DNA of 64,000 bases from Molanna angustata (GCA_963576475.1 OY754986.1:5767174-5831173); one strand, 5' to 3'; shown: positions 32,153 through 44,061, numbered from the stretch's first letter. Made by a program: numbers and translations. Notes: generated by a model from the letters alone, not told the origin.

Positions 32153-32374
32153 ATAAAATAAAATATCTTAGTTACTAACCACGTTGTGTATTTTTATGCC
32201 AACTAGTTTCGGAGACGTAACCGCTGCTTCTTCCGGACAAATATATACTTATAATGCAGTATAAGTTTGGACAGTATAAATATGTCCAGACGAAGGAGCG
32301 ATTACGCCTCGGAAACTAGTTGGCATAAAAATACTCAACGTGATAAGAAACAAAGATATTTTATTTTATTAAAT
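32153..32374. mobile_element. Palindromic foldback element
   Basis: Arms of about 94 bases (32153-32246 and 32276-32372) share TTTTTATGCCAACTAGTTTC and GTCCGGA/GTCCAGA blocks. The right arm reads CAGACGA, a GGAGCG/CGCCTC stem, then GGAAACTAGTTGG. This is again hammerhead-like with one altered base in the first box. Confidence 0.7.
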
Positions 32375-32424
32375 TACATAAGTTAAAATGTGCCATGAAT
32401 AAATAGCAGCAAACTATGAAGATA

Positions 32425-33180
32425 TTATTTATTTATTTATTTATTTATTTATGTTAAAGTTGGACAAAAAACAGCGTTAAGACATCGTACAATACAATAG
32501 TAACATCAAGTATTAAGGCCTATTACATTTTGTCGTTATGATTGACATAAAATAATACAAGTTTGCAAAAACTAAAAAAAATAAAATATGATCATAGGTT
32601 GGTATGTAGGTAAGAGCAACATTTCAAGTTAACAATGATTTAAAACATAATATTGAACTAAAAGGAAAAAAGAAAAAAGAGAATAAATGCCGTCAAGGTT
32701 TCCTATAATAAGTGGTTATTGATCTTCTTTTGTATAGAGTATTTGAATGTTGTGGAGCTGAGGTGGAAGATTTCAAACTCTTGAAATCTGTTATTGTATG
32801 TATCGCACATTCTATGAATAGTCATGTTTTGTGCGTAATTGGTACGATGAATTGGAAGGTGGAATAAATGTGTATGTCTAGTTCTGCGAGTAGGAATATT
32901 AAATGAAATGGTATTGAGTATTGAGGGGCAGTCGATATTATTATTTATAATGTTGTACAGAAGCATCATATCATTTACTGTGCGTCTATTCTCGAGACTG
33001 TAGATTTTATAATGGGTTCTCGCGCAGTCGTAGCTGGGGCGTAGTCGTAGTCGTAATAATGTAAGTATCAAATTAATATTTTGAATGATTATTTTCCGAC
33101 AAACATTTTTTTTCACAGAATGACAGTTGCTGATGACATAGTCTTCTACTTCTTTTCTATAGGACTCGACAAACAAGAGA
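32425..33180 (-). mobile_element. Jockey/CR1-like LINE 3' end
   Basis: The minus-strand frame to 32703 encodes YSLENRRTVNDMMLLYNIIN, IDCPSILNTISFNIPTRRTR and HTHLFHLPIHRTNYAQNMTI, then CDTYNNRFQEFEIFHLSST. This is the post-RT end typical of lepidopteran LINEs. The untranslated tail ends in an (AAAT)n run at 32428-32452. 5'-truncated but open for 157 codons. Confidence 0.8.
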
Positions 33181-33715
33181 ATGCGGGTGACAGTTTTATG
33201 AAACGTTGTTGAAAATCTATGGATGCAAAGGTCAGTGAAAAAGTGACACGTAATTCACTGCACAACGTTGAAAGCCAACTTATTTTATTGGTTATACGAA
33301 TTAGAGTATTTTTCTGCACTAAAATTGGTTTATGCACAGGTTATGTCAGCCGCATTCCTTCGTTGGGCGAGGTATAGCTTACGTGGCATTCCAACCAACA
33401 CTACGCCACTGTCATTTCGGTAAATTCTTGGATTCCAAACATAACTCGCCTCGCTTTGAATTAAGTTATTACGTAAATCGTCCCTTATTGGCGAATTTGC
33501 GGGAAAAATTCGTGTGCCCTTAAATCAATGTTTTATATTGCTACTATAAATTTATTTTACCCTATAAAAAAGGAACCACTGTACGTATTACATAATATAT
33601 AGGTATGTGTGTATGTATGTATTCAGGATTCTTTTCATTGACTCAAATGCACTTTTTTTGATATCCGATAAAATATTAAGTAGGTACCTACACATATATT
33701 TTATGTTTTATTTAC
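33181..33715. other. Unassigned stretch
   Basis: No feature recognised. The 63-codon frame 33332-33523 has no family signature. Confidence 0.4.
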
Positions 33716-33912
33716 TACAGGTACTATGTCAAATATTAAGTCAACACGCACCCAATAACAAGTTGCCAAATTCTGGAGACTAACAATATGAATCGTCTCA
33801 CAGATCCAGACTGAAAACACAATTAAAAACTGTGTCTCCACCGGGAATCGAACCGGAGACCTTTGGATCAGCAATCAGATACCTATCAAACTGAGCCACA
33901 AAGGCAGATATT
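33716..33912 (-). mobile_element. SINE-B, nearly full length
   Basis: The minus strand gives GCCTTTGTGGCTCAGTTTGA, GGTCTCCGGTTCGATTCCCG and the full body to TTGACATAGTACCTGTAG. About as complete as the 10246-10455 copy. Confidence 0.8.
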
Positions 33913-34139
33913 TATTTTAATTATAATTTTTCTAATGTAAGAAACTTTAACAAGTCAAAAGACGATTTTGTATGAGACGTTGCAAGAATGTTGATGAAGC
34001 GATGAATGCGTGTCAAGATATTTAAAATTAGCCGCTCGATTCTCTCTGCCTACCCAGTTAAGTTCATGGCGTGATGTAATTTATATATGTTATTACATAC
34101 TAGCGACAAAGAAAATATTTTAAATACCTTCATTCCTAC

Positions 34140-34520
34140 ATATGCGTTGAACTCCAGCGCTGGGCAGCTAGAGTGTCCTTACGGGATACAATAAAAAGTT
34201 AAAAAACCTGGGCGTTACTGATATACAAAGTAAGATAGAGGAGAGACATTTGAGATGGTCAGGGCACGTTGAACCCAGACCACCAGATCACATGGTAAAC
34301 CAAGCAATCTCCATGGATCTTCCTCGACATACATCCAGAGGAAGGCTATATGTAGAATTCCTGGGTCGAAAAACGAAAGACGAAACCAATTGCAGATATA
34401 GCCTAGGTGACATTATACAAGACAAAAGGACCTATAATTTAAGGATGAGGAGAGGTCGCCCTATCAGTCAACACAGACAAAAAGTAGGGATAAAGCAAGG
34501 GAAAAGACATAAGCGTTGAG
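34140..34520 (+). mobile_element. Degenerate RTE-like LINE tail
   Basis: Encodes QSKIEERHLRWSGHVEPRPP, DHMVNQAISMDLPRHTSRGR and a later MRRGRPISQHRQKVGIKQGK. The HLRWSGHVE...GRP.order fits the RTE-like terminal region. An 89-codon frame remains open but is not a host gene. Confidence 0.55.
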
Positions 34521-34632
34521 CTTTGCGCAAACAGGATGTAGTGAAGGCAATGCACTCATATGTTTTTTTACTTTTTTGTAATATATATGTAACTACCTAC
34601 GTAAATAAAAAAACATGTTAGTAATGTTTATT

Positions 34633-34795
34633 AGATGGATGGTGGTAGAGCGGTTAGCATGCTGGTTCGCGAGTTCGAATCCTGCCACGACCGATTTCGT
34701 TCACCTATAGGTGAATTTATGCTTAGTTAAAGGAGTGTATGAGGACGTATTATGTACTTGTTTCAAGGACATATTCATTATTAAAAAAAATTACC
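34633..34795 (+). mobile_element. SINE-A, best-preserved copy
   Basis: GGTGGTAGAGCGGTTAGCAT (A box) and GGTTCGCGAGTTCGAATCCT (B box), then ACCGATTTCGTTCACCTATA. The tail is TGTTTCAAGGACATATTCAT plus an A run. Used here as the reference for the family. Confidence 0.85.
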
Positions 34796-35435
34796 GAATA
34801 ATTAATATCTAGAATATTTAGTACTACCCACTCTCCACTCACATTTAATTAAACATGTTGCCAAAGTTTTTCAGAGAAAGACCAACATCATACGGAAGTA
34901 ATAATCCTGAACACACTGGTATATTTATTGAACTCTTGGGATTTAATTATATCATTGTGTAATTAGCCAAAATACACAACACCAACAACGAAATCAACAC
35001 AAAAGGATTTTGTGTCGAATGTAAGAAAGATGGAAGGATATTCGTATACGATTTATGAAGCTGGGTAAAAGTAAACATTGTTCGGTTTAACAAGCTGGTA
35101 CACCGGCCTGATTGCTTCCCCCGGGAATCCAAGAGGAAAGTCGTTGTCTAAGGGTAGGTACAACACAAAAAAAGAATTGCATGGTAGAAAATTCTGGAAA
35201 ATACCGCGATAAAACATCAAATCAGAACTGCCAATTCACGTGTATGAAAAAATTTCGAGGCACCATGTAAATTATACTTTTCGTTCTAATTTATAAGATC
35301 CATCAGAGAAAAGCAATCTTGGTTTCACTTGATTCACGATTCCAGGCCCACAAGTACAGGCGGTCAGAGTACCAGTCAGAATAGGTGAGTCATGCGGGTT
35401 TAAAGGGCCTCTTTATGACTTGAGTCACATTCACC
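34796..35435. other. Unassigned stretch
   Basis: No gene or repeat recognised. Confidence 0.4.
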
Positions 35436-35437
35436 AT

Positions 35438-35815
35438 TCACCCACCAGTCTTGGTTTGATACTCCACTCTCCTGCTTAACCAAATCCAATTGAACGCGGA
35501 CAATGCTGCTTTGAACATCCTTTCACAAAGTTCTTTAATTGCACACCTAGGAATACCTAGGTCCTTTACGTATGAAAATACATAAAGACTGTGGAAAGGC
35601 CTCTCGCCCCCACCTCTACAGCATATATACATTTGTTCTAAAGCTATTTTGAACTGTTTTATCTACCAGTTTGTTGTACTTATTTGGCTTGTATTGATGG
35701 TCTTTCGAAATATTTTTGTCCCACGGAACAGTCACCTCCACATAAAAAACTTTTATTAAATGATATATTAATACGTGTCTTCGGACCCCTTTTCGGAAGC
35801 AAACTGCGCTCACGG
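35438..35815 (-). mobile_element. Degenerate LINE C-terminal fragment
   Basis: Two overlapping minus frames read YVEVTVPWDKNISKDHQYKP-like, then LYVFSYVKDLGIPRCAIKEL. The EVTVP.D.N.......K...KY block resembles the region after the RT in some LINEs (DIAVP.D...). Classification beyond LINE-like is uncertain. Confidence 0.4.
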
Positions 35816-36200
35816 AGGAGTTTGAGATTGGGTAAAGTTTATGTTTATATGGAGATGGGGTGTAGAAATCTAAAATTTATATATAACATGAGATATAATT
35901 ACTGTAAATTAAATGAAAAAATAATAATTCACGTCTAACCACAGGTTGATTATTCATACTGCCGATGTCAAACACGTGATGTAAGACACAGTTGTTTTAA
36001 ATTCAAATACAGAGCATTGAAGAAAAATATATAATATACTGTGATTCAATATTAATAGAATTAAACGACTGCACTTTTCAAAATATGAAAAATATTTTTT
36101 GTACCCTTAATTAGTTATGGTAGAATAAAAATAATTAGTTATGGTCGAATTAAGAACTCAGCACTAATTTACATTTTTATCAATGAAACCATCGCTTAAA
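35816..36200. other. Unassigned stretch
   Basis: AT-rich, nothing recognised. Confidence 0.4.
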
Positions 36201-36535
36201 ACACCCATGATAAATGCACCAGGAAGACAGTTTACACCCATTAGTGCAAAGTGTCCTGAATAAAGGACGCACCTATCTGGATCACAGAGTATCATCTGGA
36301 TCACAGAGAACCAACTCTTAAAAAGAACTGGACAGAGTCGAACTATAATCGTGGTTTCAGTGTGAACGAGCTTTTAAAATGAAACAAATAGCCCCATGAC
36401 ATACGTGCAGCTCGGAGCATTGACACCTTCGGTAAACATCTTAAGACTGCCTTGTTTCGTAGAGCCAACAAATAAGCTACAGCGCCCTTGGAGTGATCTT
36501 GTATCACTAAACGGCGTTTTATAAATTCTAATTAT
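36200..36535 (+). mobile_element. LINE 3' end
   Basis: Plus strand encodes ARSIDTFGKHLKTALFRRAN K-stop near 36470, then the shared untranslated tail AGCGCCCTTGGAGTGATCTT. The region upstream has the broken coding sequence. Reverse relative at 16588-16740. Confidence 0.6.
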
Positions 36536-36539
36536 TATT

Positions 36540-37020
36540 ATTTTTATCCCCCATTCTTTCTACGTGTCCTGCCCATCGCAGCCTCCCTATTTTTATCAAC
36601 ATTATAACGTTGGGCTCATTATACATACTGTAGATCTCATTATACATACTGTAGATCGCATTATACATACTGAAGATCTCATTATACATACATACTGTAT
36701 ATCTTATTATACATACTGTAGATCTCATTATACATACTGAAGATACCATTATACATTCTGTTTATATGTAATAAATATAAAAAAAATACTTGGTAATAAT
36801 TCTATTGTATTTATTTGATTATCGGCGAGTTTCGTGCAAGGCACATCGTCAGAATAATGCTCAGCTACAAGACTGCTGTATATCTCATTATACATACTGT
36901 AGATCTCATTATATATAGGTACTGTAGATCTCATTATGCATACTGTAGATCTCATTATATATACTGTAGATTTCATTATATATAAACTGTAGATCTCATT
37001 ATACATATTGCAGATCTCAA
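36540..37020 (-). repeat. 21-bp minisatellite derived from an RTE-like fragment
   Basis: The minus strand begins with RTE-like coding (NEPNVIMLIKIGRLRWAGHV then ERMGD, 36630-36540). Immediately upstream is a tandem array of a 21-base unit, ATACTGTAGATCTCATTATAC on the plus strand, encoding SMYNEIY repeats. The array covers 36610-36765 and 36880-37020 and is split by a different insertion. The MYNEP/YNEIY continuity suggests the unit was copied from the LINE itself. Confidence 0.8.
36770..36876 (-). mobile_element. Insertion with a hammerhead-ribozyme-like core
   Basis: This AT-rich insertion splits the 21-bp array. On the minus strand 36852-36846 is CTGACGA. Next comes a perfect 4-bp stem GTGC-CTT-GCAC, and GAAA at 36833-36830. 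Upstream ATTATT and downstream GATAAT can pair (one G-U) as stem I. These are the two invariant boxes of the hammerhead core in correct order. Stem III and a cleavage triplet are not clear by eye. Confidence 0.6.
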
Positions 37021-38215
37021 TGAAAAATAAAGTTCGGTATATTATGCAAAATCGAAATGCCGTTAACAATGTCTTAAGCCGTTCGTTCCGAGTTGAATTC
37101 AATTTTTCAACCGTTTAAAGAATTCGCCCTCCCCCATTTCTAAAATTAACCAGAGCCCTCGGAACAAAAAGGTGAACGCAACGTTAAATTAGGTTATTTT
37201 CTTAATTATACAATTAACAAAGAAAGAGACTCGCTAATTACTAAACAAGATACAATTTAAATGACTGGCTAAAGGGAATTCCACTGAATTATACAAAGTC
37301 ACATAGAAATTGGACCGAAATTTCCGGAAGCGGATGAATTAAATATATTTTTATTATTACTATTATATACCGAAAATAATAATCTCAATTATTAATGAAA
37401 CGAGAAAATATTGGATAATCTTTATCTCATTAATCAAAAACGTCTTAACTTTTTTAAACATATTTATGAGTTTGTAATGAAGGTTTCTTTGTTTGGAAAA
37501 ATATAATATCTTTGAAATCTGCCGTTTCCTGTTTGGCCTGTCAGCAAACATTTTTTTTCAGTTTTCAAATACTGTAACTCTTCCGCCTTTTTAATTCTTT
37601 TTCTAGACGCATTTATGTTTTAAATTTTTTTCAACTCTAATAGGAATATTTGATGTGATTTATTTTTAAACTAATCATTCATCTTCGTGTTACATATTTT
37701 CGTCAGAGATTCGATAATTAAATTGAAATTTTTATATTTCGAATATCAACTTCGAAGGTACCTACATACCTGCCATGAAAATCATTGTAACAATAATAAT
37801 TATTATTATTCATCAAAATCACTTTGGGTTACATTAGGGGGATTTTAAATCATAACGATTTCCTTTGGCAAAATCTAATTAATTATTATATTATTTGGTA
37901 AGTTTGAGAGAAATAACAACAATCGACTATCGACTCAAAGGTTCAGAATATAATTTCCAAATTTTAATTGAATTTCGTTGACTTTGTTACCTACGTTGCG
38001 TTGAAACCAATAACCTTATATACTATGTATACATTATTATAAGGTTTTTGGTTGAAACATACATACATAATACAACCATTTGAATAAAAATGTTCAAATC
38101 AGGCTAGTTATACAAATTGCCGCGCCGGATAATAGAGTTAGGCAGATTAGTTATTTTTTACTCCTCACTCTACCAAGGGGATATAGTTGGGAGTTGTGAA
38201 ATCGCATTTTAATTT
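37021..38215. other. Unassigned AT-rich stretch
   Basis: No gene, RNA or repeat recognised over about 1.2 kb. Confidence 0.45.
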
Positions 38216-38221
38216 TTTTTA

Positions 38222-38431
38222 TTGCAGCTCCTAAGGACAACGGAAATGAAGGTCATAAGGTCAATCACTGGAAAAACTCTCCGAGATCGTGTTCGCGATA
38301 TTGAAGTAAGGAAAACATGCGGAATAGAGGATATCGTTCGGTGGAGTAGGTCTAGAAGAAGACATTGGAGGGACCACGTAGCCAGAATGGACATTAATAA
38401 AAGACTTGCCTATCACTGTCCATTCTGCTAA
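38222..38431 (+). mobile_element. RTE-like LINE fragment, group 5
   Basis: Encodes LLRTTEMKVIRSITGKTLRD, RVRDIEVRKTCGIEDIVRWS and RSRRRHWRDHVARMD. This is the region between the RT and the GRP..RW block of RTE-like LINEs. Minus relatives at 21730-21930 and 54785-54850. Confidence 0.75.
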
Positions 38432-38815
38432 GGTAAGGATTTGTAGGAATAAAGGTTTTTTTTTAAGTTTTTAAAACGTTCAAGCGAAACCCGAAAATGC
38501 ATTTATCAATCTAAATTGTAATGTTTGTCCCTACTAGTGTACGATTAATTTTTATAATTTTTTATATATATGTAGACCGAAATTGTTACAAAAGCTTGCA
38601 TTCTTTTTGAATGTTTGGATGACTTGTTAAGTGTTATGTTAGATTTTTGTTTTGTATAATTATTTTATATTTATAGGTACATCTTCAAAATATTATATTC
38701 TAATACACAATAAACAAAAAACTAGCTTACAAAGTTTGCAAAGTTTTGTCAAGGACATGAAGGTTCACAATTGGAATAGGAAAATCATAGAAAAATATGA
38801 CTTTATCTAGTAAAT
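38432..38815. other. Unassigned stretch
   Basis: Nothing recognised. Confidence 0.4.
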
Positions 38816-38817
38816 AT

Positions 38818-39500
38818 TTATTTATTTATTTATTTAAACACTTTATTGTACATTACTTAATAGCTAGTACAAATGGCGGACTTATTGCCAACCATCTGTG
38901 ACAGTTATGAGACAAAATGGTACATGTACAAAAAAGAAAATATATACAAAACCATAAACATATTACATTTAAACACAATAAAGTAAGAAGAATATAAATA
39001 TGTACATCAATGAAAATTAAACAAATCATAGATAAGACCTGTTACAACACTATGGGAGGGAAGGGAAAAAAAGGAGAGGAGATATGACTAACTACAAGAA
39101 TAGGGAAATAAATGGCAAGTACGTAGGTTAAGAAATGGAAAGTATGAGCGCGCGTTTTAATCTAATTTTGAAGGTACCTAACGTTGGTGCAGTTCTAATG
39201 TCAAGGGCCAAGTTGTTCCATAACCGGGCAGCATGGACAGTAAATGATGATGAATAGAAAGCCGTGGCATGTGATGGGATGGCGAGGGTTCTCTCTTCTC
39301 TAGATCGAACGGGAGTCCATGAGAGGCCAGAGGTTGAAATCTTTCGGTAAGATATGATGGAGCATTAGGGTTGTTCAAAATGTTAAACAGAAGACAAAGA
39401 GTGTGTTGATCTCGGCGCAGACGGATAGGAAGCCATTTGAGTTCCTTGCGAAAAAATGATATGTGATCGTATTTGCGAAGATTATATATGAAACGAAAAT
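38818..39500 (-). mobile_element. Jockey/CR1-like LINE 3' end
   Basis: The minus frame ends at 39178 and includes ILNNPNAPSYLTERFQPLAS then SIHHHLLSMLPGYGTTWPL. An upstream frame (LRRDQHTLCLLF) precedes it. The untranslated part contains a purine-rich block (GGGAGGGAAGGGAAAAAAGG at 39055) and ends in a (TAAA)n run at 38818-38836. Confidence 0.7.
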
Positions 39501-39555
39501 ATGATGAGGTAATGCAAAAAAATATGAAAATATGATGAGGTAATGCAAAGAAATG
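39498..39555. repeat. Short direct tandem duplication
   Basis: ATGATGAGGTAATGCAAA occurs twice, separated by 31 bases, in a short exact duplication. Confidence 0.8.
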
Positions 39556-39805
39556 CTGAAGTAAATATTACATTTCCAGTAAGTGTATTTTATGTTGTAT
39601 ATTTTTTTATAGAAAAATGTTAAATAATAAAGGAATTCATTCCGAACAAATAGGAATTTTATGAAATCAATTTTGTTTAATCTACGGGATAACACATCAA
39701 ACAAAAAAACAACAATAAAACGAGTGAATTGTGGCCAACGCTATACTCCTAACTACCAAGTCGCAAGTCACTCCACTAAAGTATTCAAATTTTGTATGGA
39801 ATATT

Positions 39806-40740
39806 TTTATTTATTTATTTATTTTTTTTATTTTTATTTATTTCTATCCAAAAATATACAGTATATATGAGATACAAAATATCTTAAGATAATATAAGCT
39901 TATTCATACATAGTTAACATACAATGTAAATATAAGTTATCTCATTTCAATAAATATCAATTTACCACTTCACTGGTGCTTACATAGTTTAAGCCATATC
40001 TTTTTGTTTGTATCTTTGTTACTAGCCCCCTCACTAGGCATAGCCTGTGCTAAGGTGAGCTAGTTTTATCTTATTGTCTATTACGTTGTTTATTTATAGA
40101 TACATTTACATATAATATAAGTACATGTACATATATACGCTACGCATTCAAAACGTATGCATCTTTCCTTCTAAATACAATATTTCATTTTGAGTCATGC
40201 ACACACAACCAAAAATTGTGGAAATAAATTATTTGTTTCACTTTTTTTCAATTGTCTATTCTGTTGTTTGTAATAGTGCATTTACATTTTATTTGGAAGA
40301 ATTATTTCCTTAAAGATTTTTTCATCTATTTCATAAACCCATCTTAGTGATAGTTTTTTAAATTCTTTTGCATTACTGATGTTTTTAATATTTGTTGGTA
40401 AACTATTGAAAAGTTTTGTTGAAAAATATCGTACACTACGTTGTCCAAAAGTTGTTTTAATATATGGTATATTTAAGGTATTTGTTGTACTTAATCTAGT
40501 GTGTTTATATTGTTGTGAGCTAGTATATTGGTCTTCTCTTTTTAGCTTGTATATTAGCAGTTTTTTTGCATATATTTTTGTAATTGTTGGAACTTTGAAT
40601 TTAGTAAAAATCTCTTCAGTATTCGTTCGAATAGGTACCTTAAGTATAACTTTTATAATGGCTTTTTGGGCTATGTCTATTTTCTTTATTATTGTTGGCG
40701 TTGCACTTCCCTTTCGTTGCACTATAGGTGGTTGATATGG
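39806..40740 (-). mobile_element. Jockey/CR1-like LINE 3' part
   Basis: The minus frame 40722-40282 (146 codons) encodes IAQKAIIKVILKVPIRTNTE, then IPYIKTTFGQRSVRYFSTKL and FNSLPTNIKNISNAKEFKKL. This is the end of a reverse transcriptase ORF. The untranslated tail runs to a (TAAA)n-rich end near 39806. Uninterrupted frame, hence moderately young. Confidence 0.8.
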
Positions 40741-41960
40741 TGTCGGGATTTGGTTTATTTTATTATAGTATTTAATATAATTTAATTTAATGTTACGTGT
40801 TCAAATAATCTCCCAACAACATACACCAACTATATAATATATATATATATATTTTGATAATCAGTTATTTATTAAAATAGTAATTGAGTGATGATGGGTT
40901 TCATATTAAAAGAATACTTACTTGAGTTACATTTATTATCGCTTCAAAGAATTTACAGATATAAATAACACTTAATAAATTTACAGATGTCCGCGATCTT
41001 TGGGTCGGTATTAATTTTATGAATATAGATGAATAATGGACACAGTGTTAACACCTAGTCGATTGCCACACGAATGACGAGCAGGATCTATGGCCGTGTC
41101 TTCCTGGCGGTCAGGATTCGACGATCGATGCGCATGCGCGTTGCAGCTGCGCATAGATAAATAGGTATCTCTGTGGTCGCCACATTTTTATAAAATCAGT
41201 TTTAATATATTTTTTATTTAATTATTTTATTACGTAAACCTGATATTTCTTCAATACCATTTTATGAAAGTGATGTGCCTTCTTACCAATTTGATAATAA
41301 AAAATTCAAATTTTGATTTCCTGAGCTAGGGGTCACTTTAAAATGTATGTCAGTTATAAAAATTGAGAAGCACTATTCAGCTATCCTTCAAAATCTAATC
41401 GTGTCTAAGCGAGTATTAGATATACATATTTACAAAATATGAAAAGAATCGAATGAGTACTTGAGTCTATAATCGATAAAGTAAAATACATAGCACACAG
41501 TACATAGCACACACACACAGATACATCGTGATAAAACTTTCAGAATACAATCTCAGCATGATACTAGTTGATAATCTGCAATAAATAAACACCCATAAAA
41601 TTTGTGAAATAAAAACTCCCCACGATATCCCTTTGGGTTAGTGACAAGGCCGTAGCCAGAAAAAAAATTCGGGGGGGGGTTATCTTCGTTATCTTAGGGG
41701 GTTTGTTTAGCGGAACATTTGAAACAAGTCGCCTCGCGAGCGTATCCCCGTGGTAGTACCAAGCGAGCATAAAGCATAGTCATACATAATAAAAATAAAA
41801 GGAGGTAGGGAAATTAATTTGTTTGTAGTGATTTTAACTATTATGTTTTGTATAACAACAGAGTGAAATGGGTGCATCGTATGTAACTGCAGTCTCATTC
41901 TTAATCACTAAAGAAATATCTTCTTTTTTTCAAGGGGTACAAAGGGGATTGACTTTTAAT
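40741..41960. other. Unassigned AT-rich stretch
   Basis: Includes a (TA)n run near 40832-40850 and an odd G run (ATTCGGGGGGGGG) at 41670. No gene signal. Confidence 0.4.
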
Positions 41961-41964
41961 CAAT

Positions 41965-42065
41965 ATATTTAACATTTACTCTGGTTGGTTGGAAAAAATG
42001 CCATTAGGCAATAAGCCCGCCAGTGTACTTATTATATGTACAGAAAGATTCAAATAAAATAAAAG
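41965..42065 (+). mobile_element. LINE 3' untranslated fragment
   Basis: ACTCTGGTTGGTTGGAAAAA and CCCGCCAGTGTACTTATTAT match 5288-5365, then AAATAAAATAAAA. Only the last 100 bases of the element. Confidence 0.55.
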
Positions 42066-42485
42066 TTATTATCATAATATACTAAGTAATAATAACTGTT
42101 ATTATTCCAAAATCGTTAATCCGTAATTTAGAAATTATAGATTTATCGAAAAATTTAATAATAAAAATGCAAAAAATGGTAATTATGAATACATGTAGAA
42201 TCGTTAAAGATTTTTTAAACGTTAATATTCGGGAATCAGTAGGGTTGTTAGGTAGTATAGAGACCTCCTCAGAGCCTAATCCTTTGATATGTTAAGTATC
42301 TGGATGGGTGAACTATTCCCAATTGAAAGCTTGATGATGCGTTTGTTGCATTTTATTTTGCTCTTTTAAATAATTTACAATTTACGCATTGATCTGCTAA
42401 TTCTTTTGAGGAAGTGTATAATGGTAATAATAATAATTGAGTGTTATTATTTGTAGTGCTTAGTTGTTATTAATATCATTAGTAA
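42066..42485. other. Unassigned stretch
   Basis: Nothing recognised. Confidence 0.4.
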
Positions 42486-42489
42486 ATCG

Positions 42490-43215
42490 GCCAGCGCCGT
42501 TTATAAAATAAGTTGGAACCAGCACTAAAAAATCCACAGCAACCGTATTGAAAACATCCAGAAAACTTTTTTTAAATATTTAAAGAGACAACTATTCATA
42601 GAACATACTAATTATAAATTATCTACAGAATTCTTCAAATTAAACACTTTGCAAGACAGAAGGACCTTATTCGATCAAGTGTTACTGTATAAAATATGCA
42701 AAAACCTAATTGACTCCCCCAATTTACTAAGCACTATATCACTCCACGTACCAAACAGGCACACCCGTTCGAAAAATTTATTTCATCTACCTATTTGCCA
42801 TACTAATTACAGATATCACTCGACTATTCACAGAATTCAACGTGACAATATGTAATCTAAAATTTAAATACACTGACATTTTCCATGACTCCATAGAAAC
42901 TTACCGTTAACAAATAAAGATGTTTTTCAACCCAGTTCCCTAATTCCTTCCAACAAGCTCTATCCTTCACTCCAATTATCCCTCCTTTTCCCCATTTTAT
43001 TTTCATTATGTATTGTATTTTTTGGTTTTCTGTTTTTTTACTTCTCTTATAATTGTAATTCTTTTACCTACTGCTCAGCATACTAGTTATTTGTAATTCA
43101 TTCATTTAAATTGAAGAAAACAATATTGGCTTGTTATAATTTTAAAAGCACCAAATGTAACGAAACAATTAACAAAGCTGTAGTTTTCTGAAATAAAATA
43201 AAATAAAATAAAATA
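42490..43215 (+). mobile_element. Jockey/CR1-like LINE 3' end
   Basis: Plus strand encodes NIQKTFFKYLKRQLFIEHTN, DRRTLFDQVLLYKICKNLID, SPNLLSTISLHVPNRHTRSK then NLFHLPICHTNYRYHSTIHR. This is the same region as in the minus copy at 32703-33176. A frameshift stops it at 42855, and the tail ends in (AAAAT)n near 43215. Confidence 0.8.
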
Positions 43216-43540
43216 CTAAATCTTAATAAAGACATTGAAGAAAAATTATTTCTTCCATCAGAGACTTCTTAACAATATTAATCATTACGTTGTTCTCTTA
43301 TTACGTATTCAACACAAGGTTTAACGTCATTTAATGAAATTTAAATTGGTTTAAATACAATTTCTCAGTCTGTGATGGTGAGAATCTAATCCGGATATCA
43401 AACTAAGTGAGAAGTGTCCAGTACGGAATTTCACAAAAGGATAGGCCGGAAATCCTTTCCGTTTCAAGTTTGTGACCGGAAGTGAAGATATTCATTGATA
43501 GCACCTAACAATGTATTTTAAACAGATGTCGCTTCTACTC
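43216..43540. other. Unassigned stretch
   Basis: Nothing recognised. Confidence 0.4.
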
Positions 43541-43545
43541 AGAAG

Positions 43546-44061
43546 ATGTTAAATCGTATTTATTTGAATATTGAGTTTGGATCGGAACGCTGGACAGTCA
43601 GTGAGGTTCACGATAAAACTCTTGAGACTTTCGAAAGTAATGTACTGCTGAAGATATATGGCACAATTTATGACAGTGGAATGAGGCGTTTCAAATTAAA
43701 CCTAGGGCTCTATCATCCTATCATCTCCAGAGAGAAAATGATTAGGATATTTAGCTGGGCCAGAAATGAACAAAGATTGGGTGATGGAGACATCCCAAAG
43801 GTGATTTTGATTGGAAATAGGAGAGCTCGAAAACAGTTGGACGAAGTTGCTAAGGATGATGTATCCAGAATCGGCGTGGCGCTTCGAAAAATCGACAATA
43901 ACGAAAGCGAACTCTACAGGAGACCAAGATCCGACATGGGTTATAGAGTCACAGATTATGATAATGATTTTTATATATTGTATCCAAAAAGATATTGGCT
44001 AGATTACTTGATCGCCATTCTGAAAGAGGAAAATGAAAAAAACTCTAACAAAAAAGTATGA
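43546..44061 (+). mobile_element. RTE-like LINE tail, group 4, with an unusually long open frame
   Basis: The 171-codon frame encodes SERWTVSEVHDKTLETFESN, VLLKIYGTIYDSGMRRFKLN, GDGDIPKVILIGNRRARKQL, DEVAKDDVSRIGVALRKIDN and RPRSDMGYR. This follows the RTE-like order WTL..FE..LRKIYGPI, ..P.KVL.G...GR, LDEV..D..RIG..NWRK. The WAGHV block has become WARNEQ. It is a diverged LINE tail, not a host gene, though the open frame is long for a relic. Confidence 0.7.

Noticed and set aside
43546..44061. 171-codon frame as a host gene
   Set aside because: Block order matches RTE-like LINE C-termini; no host family resembles it.
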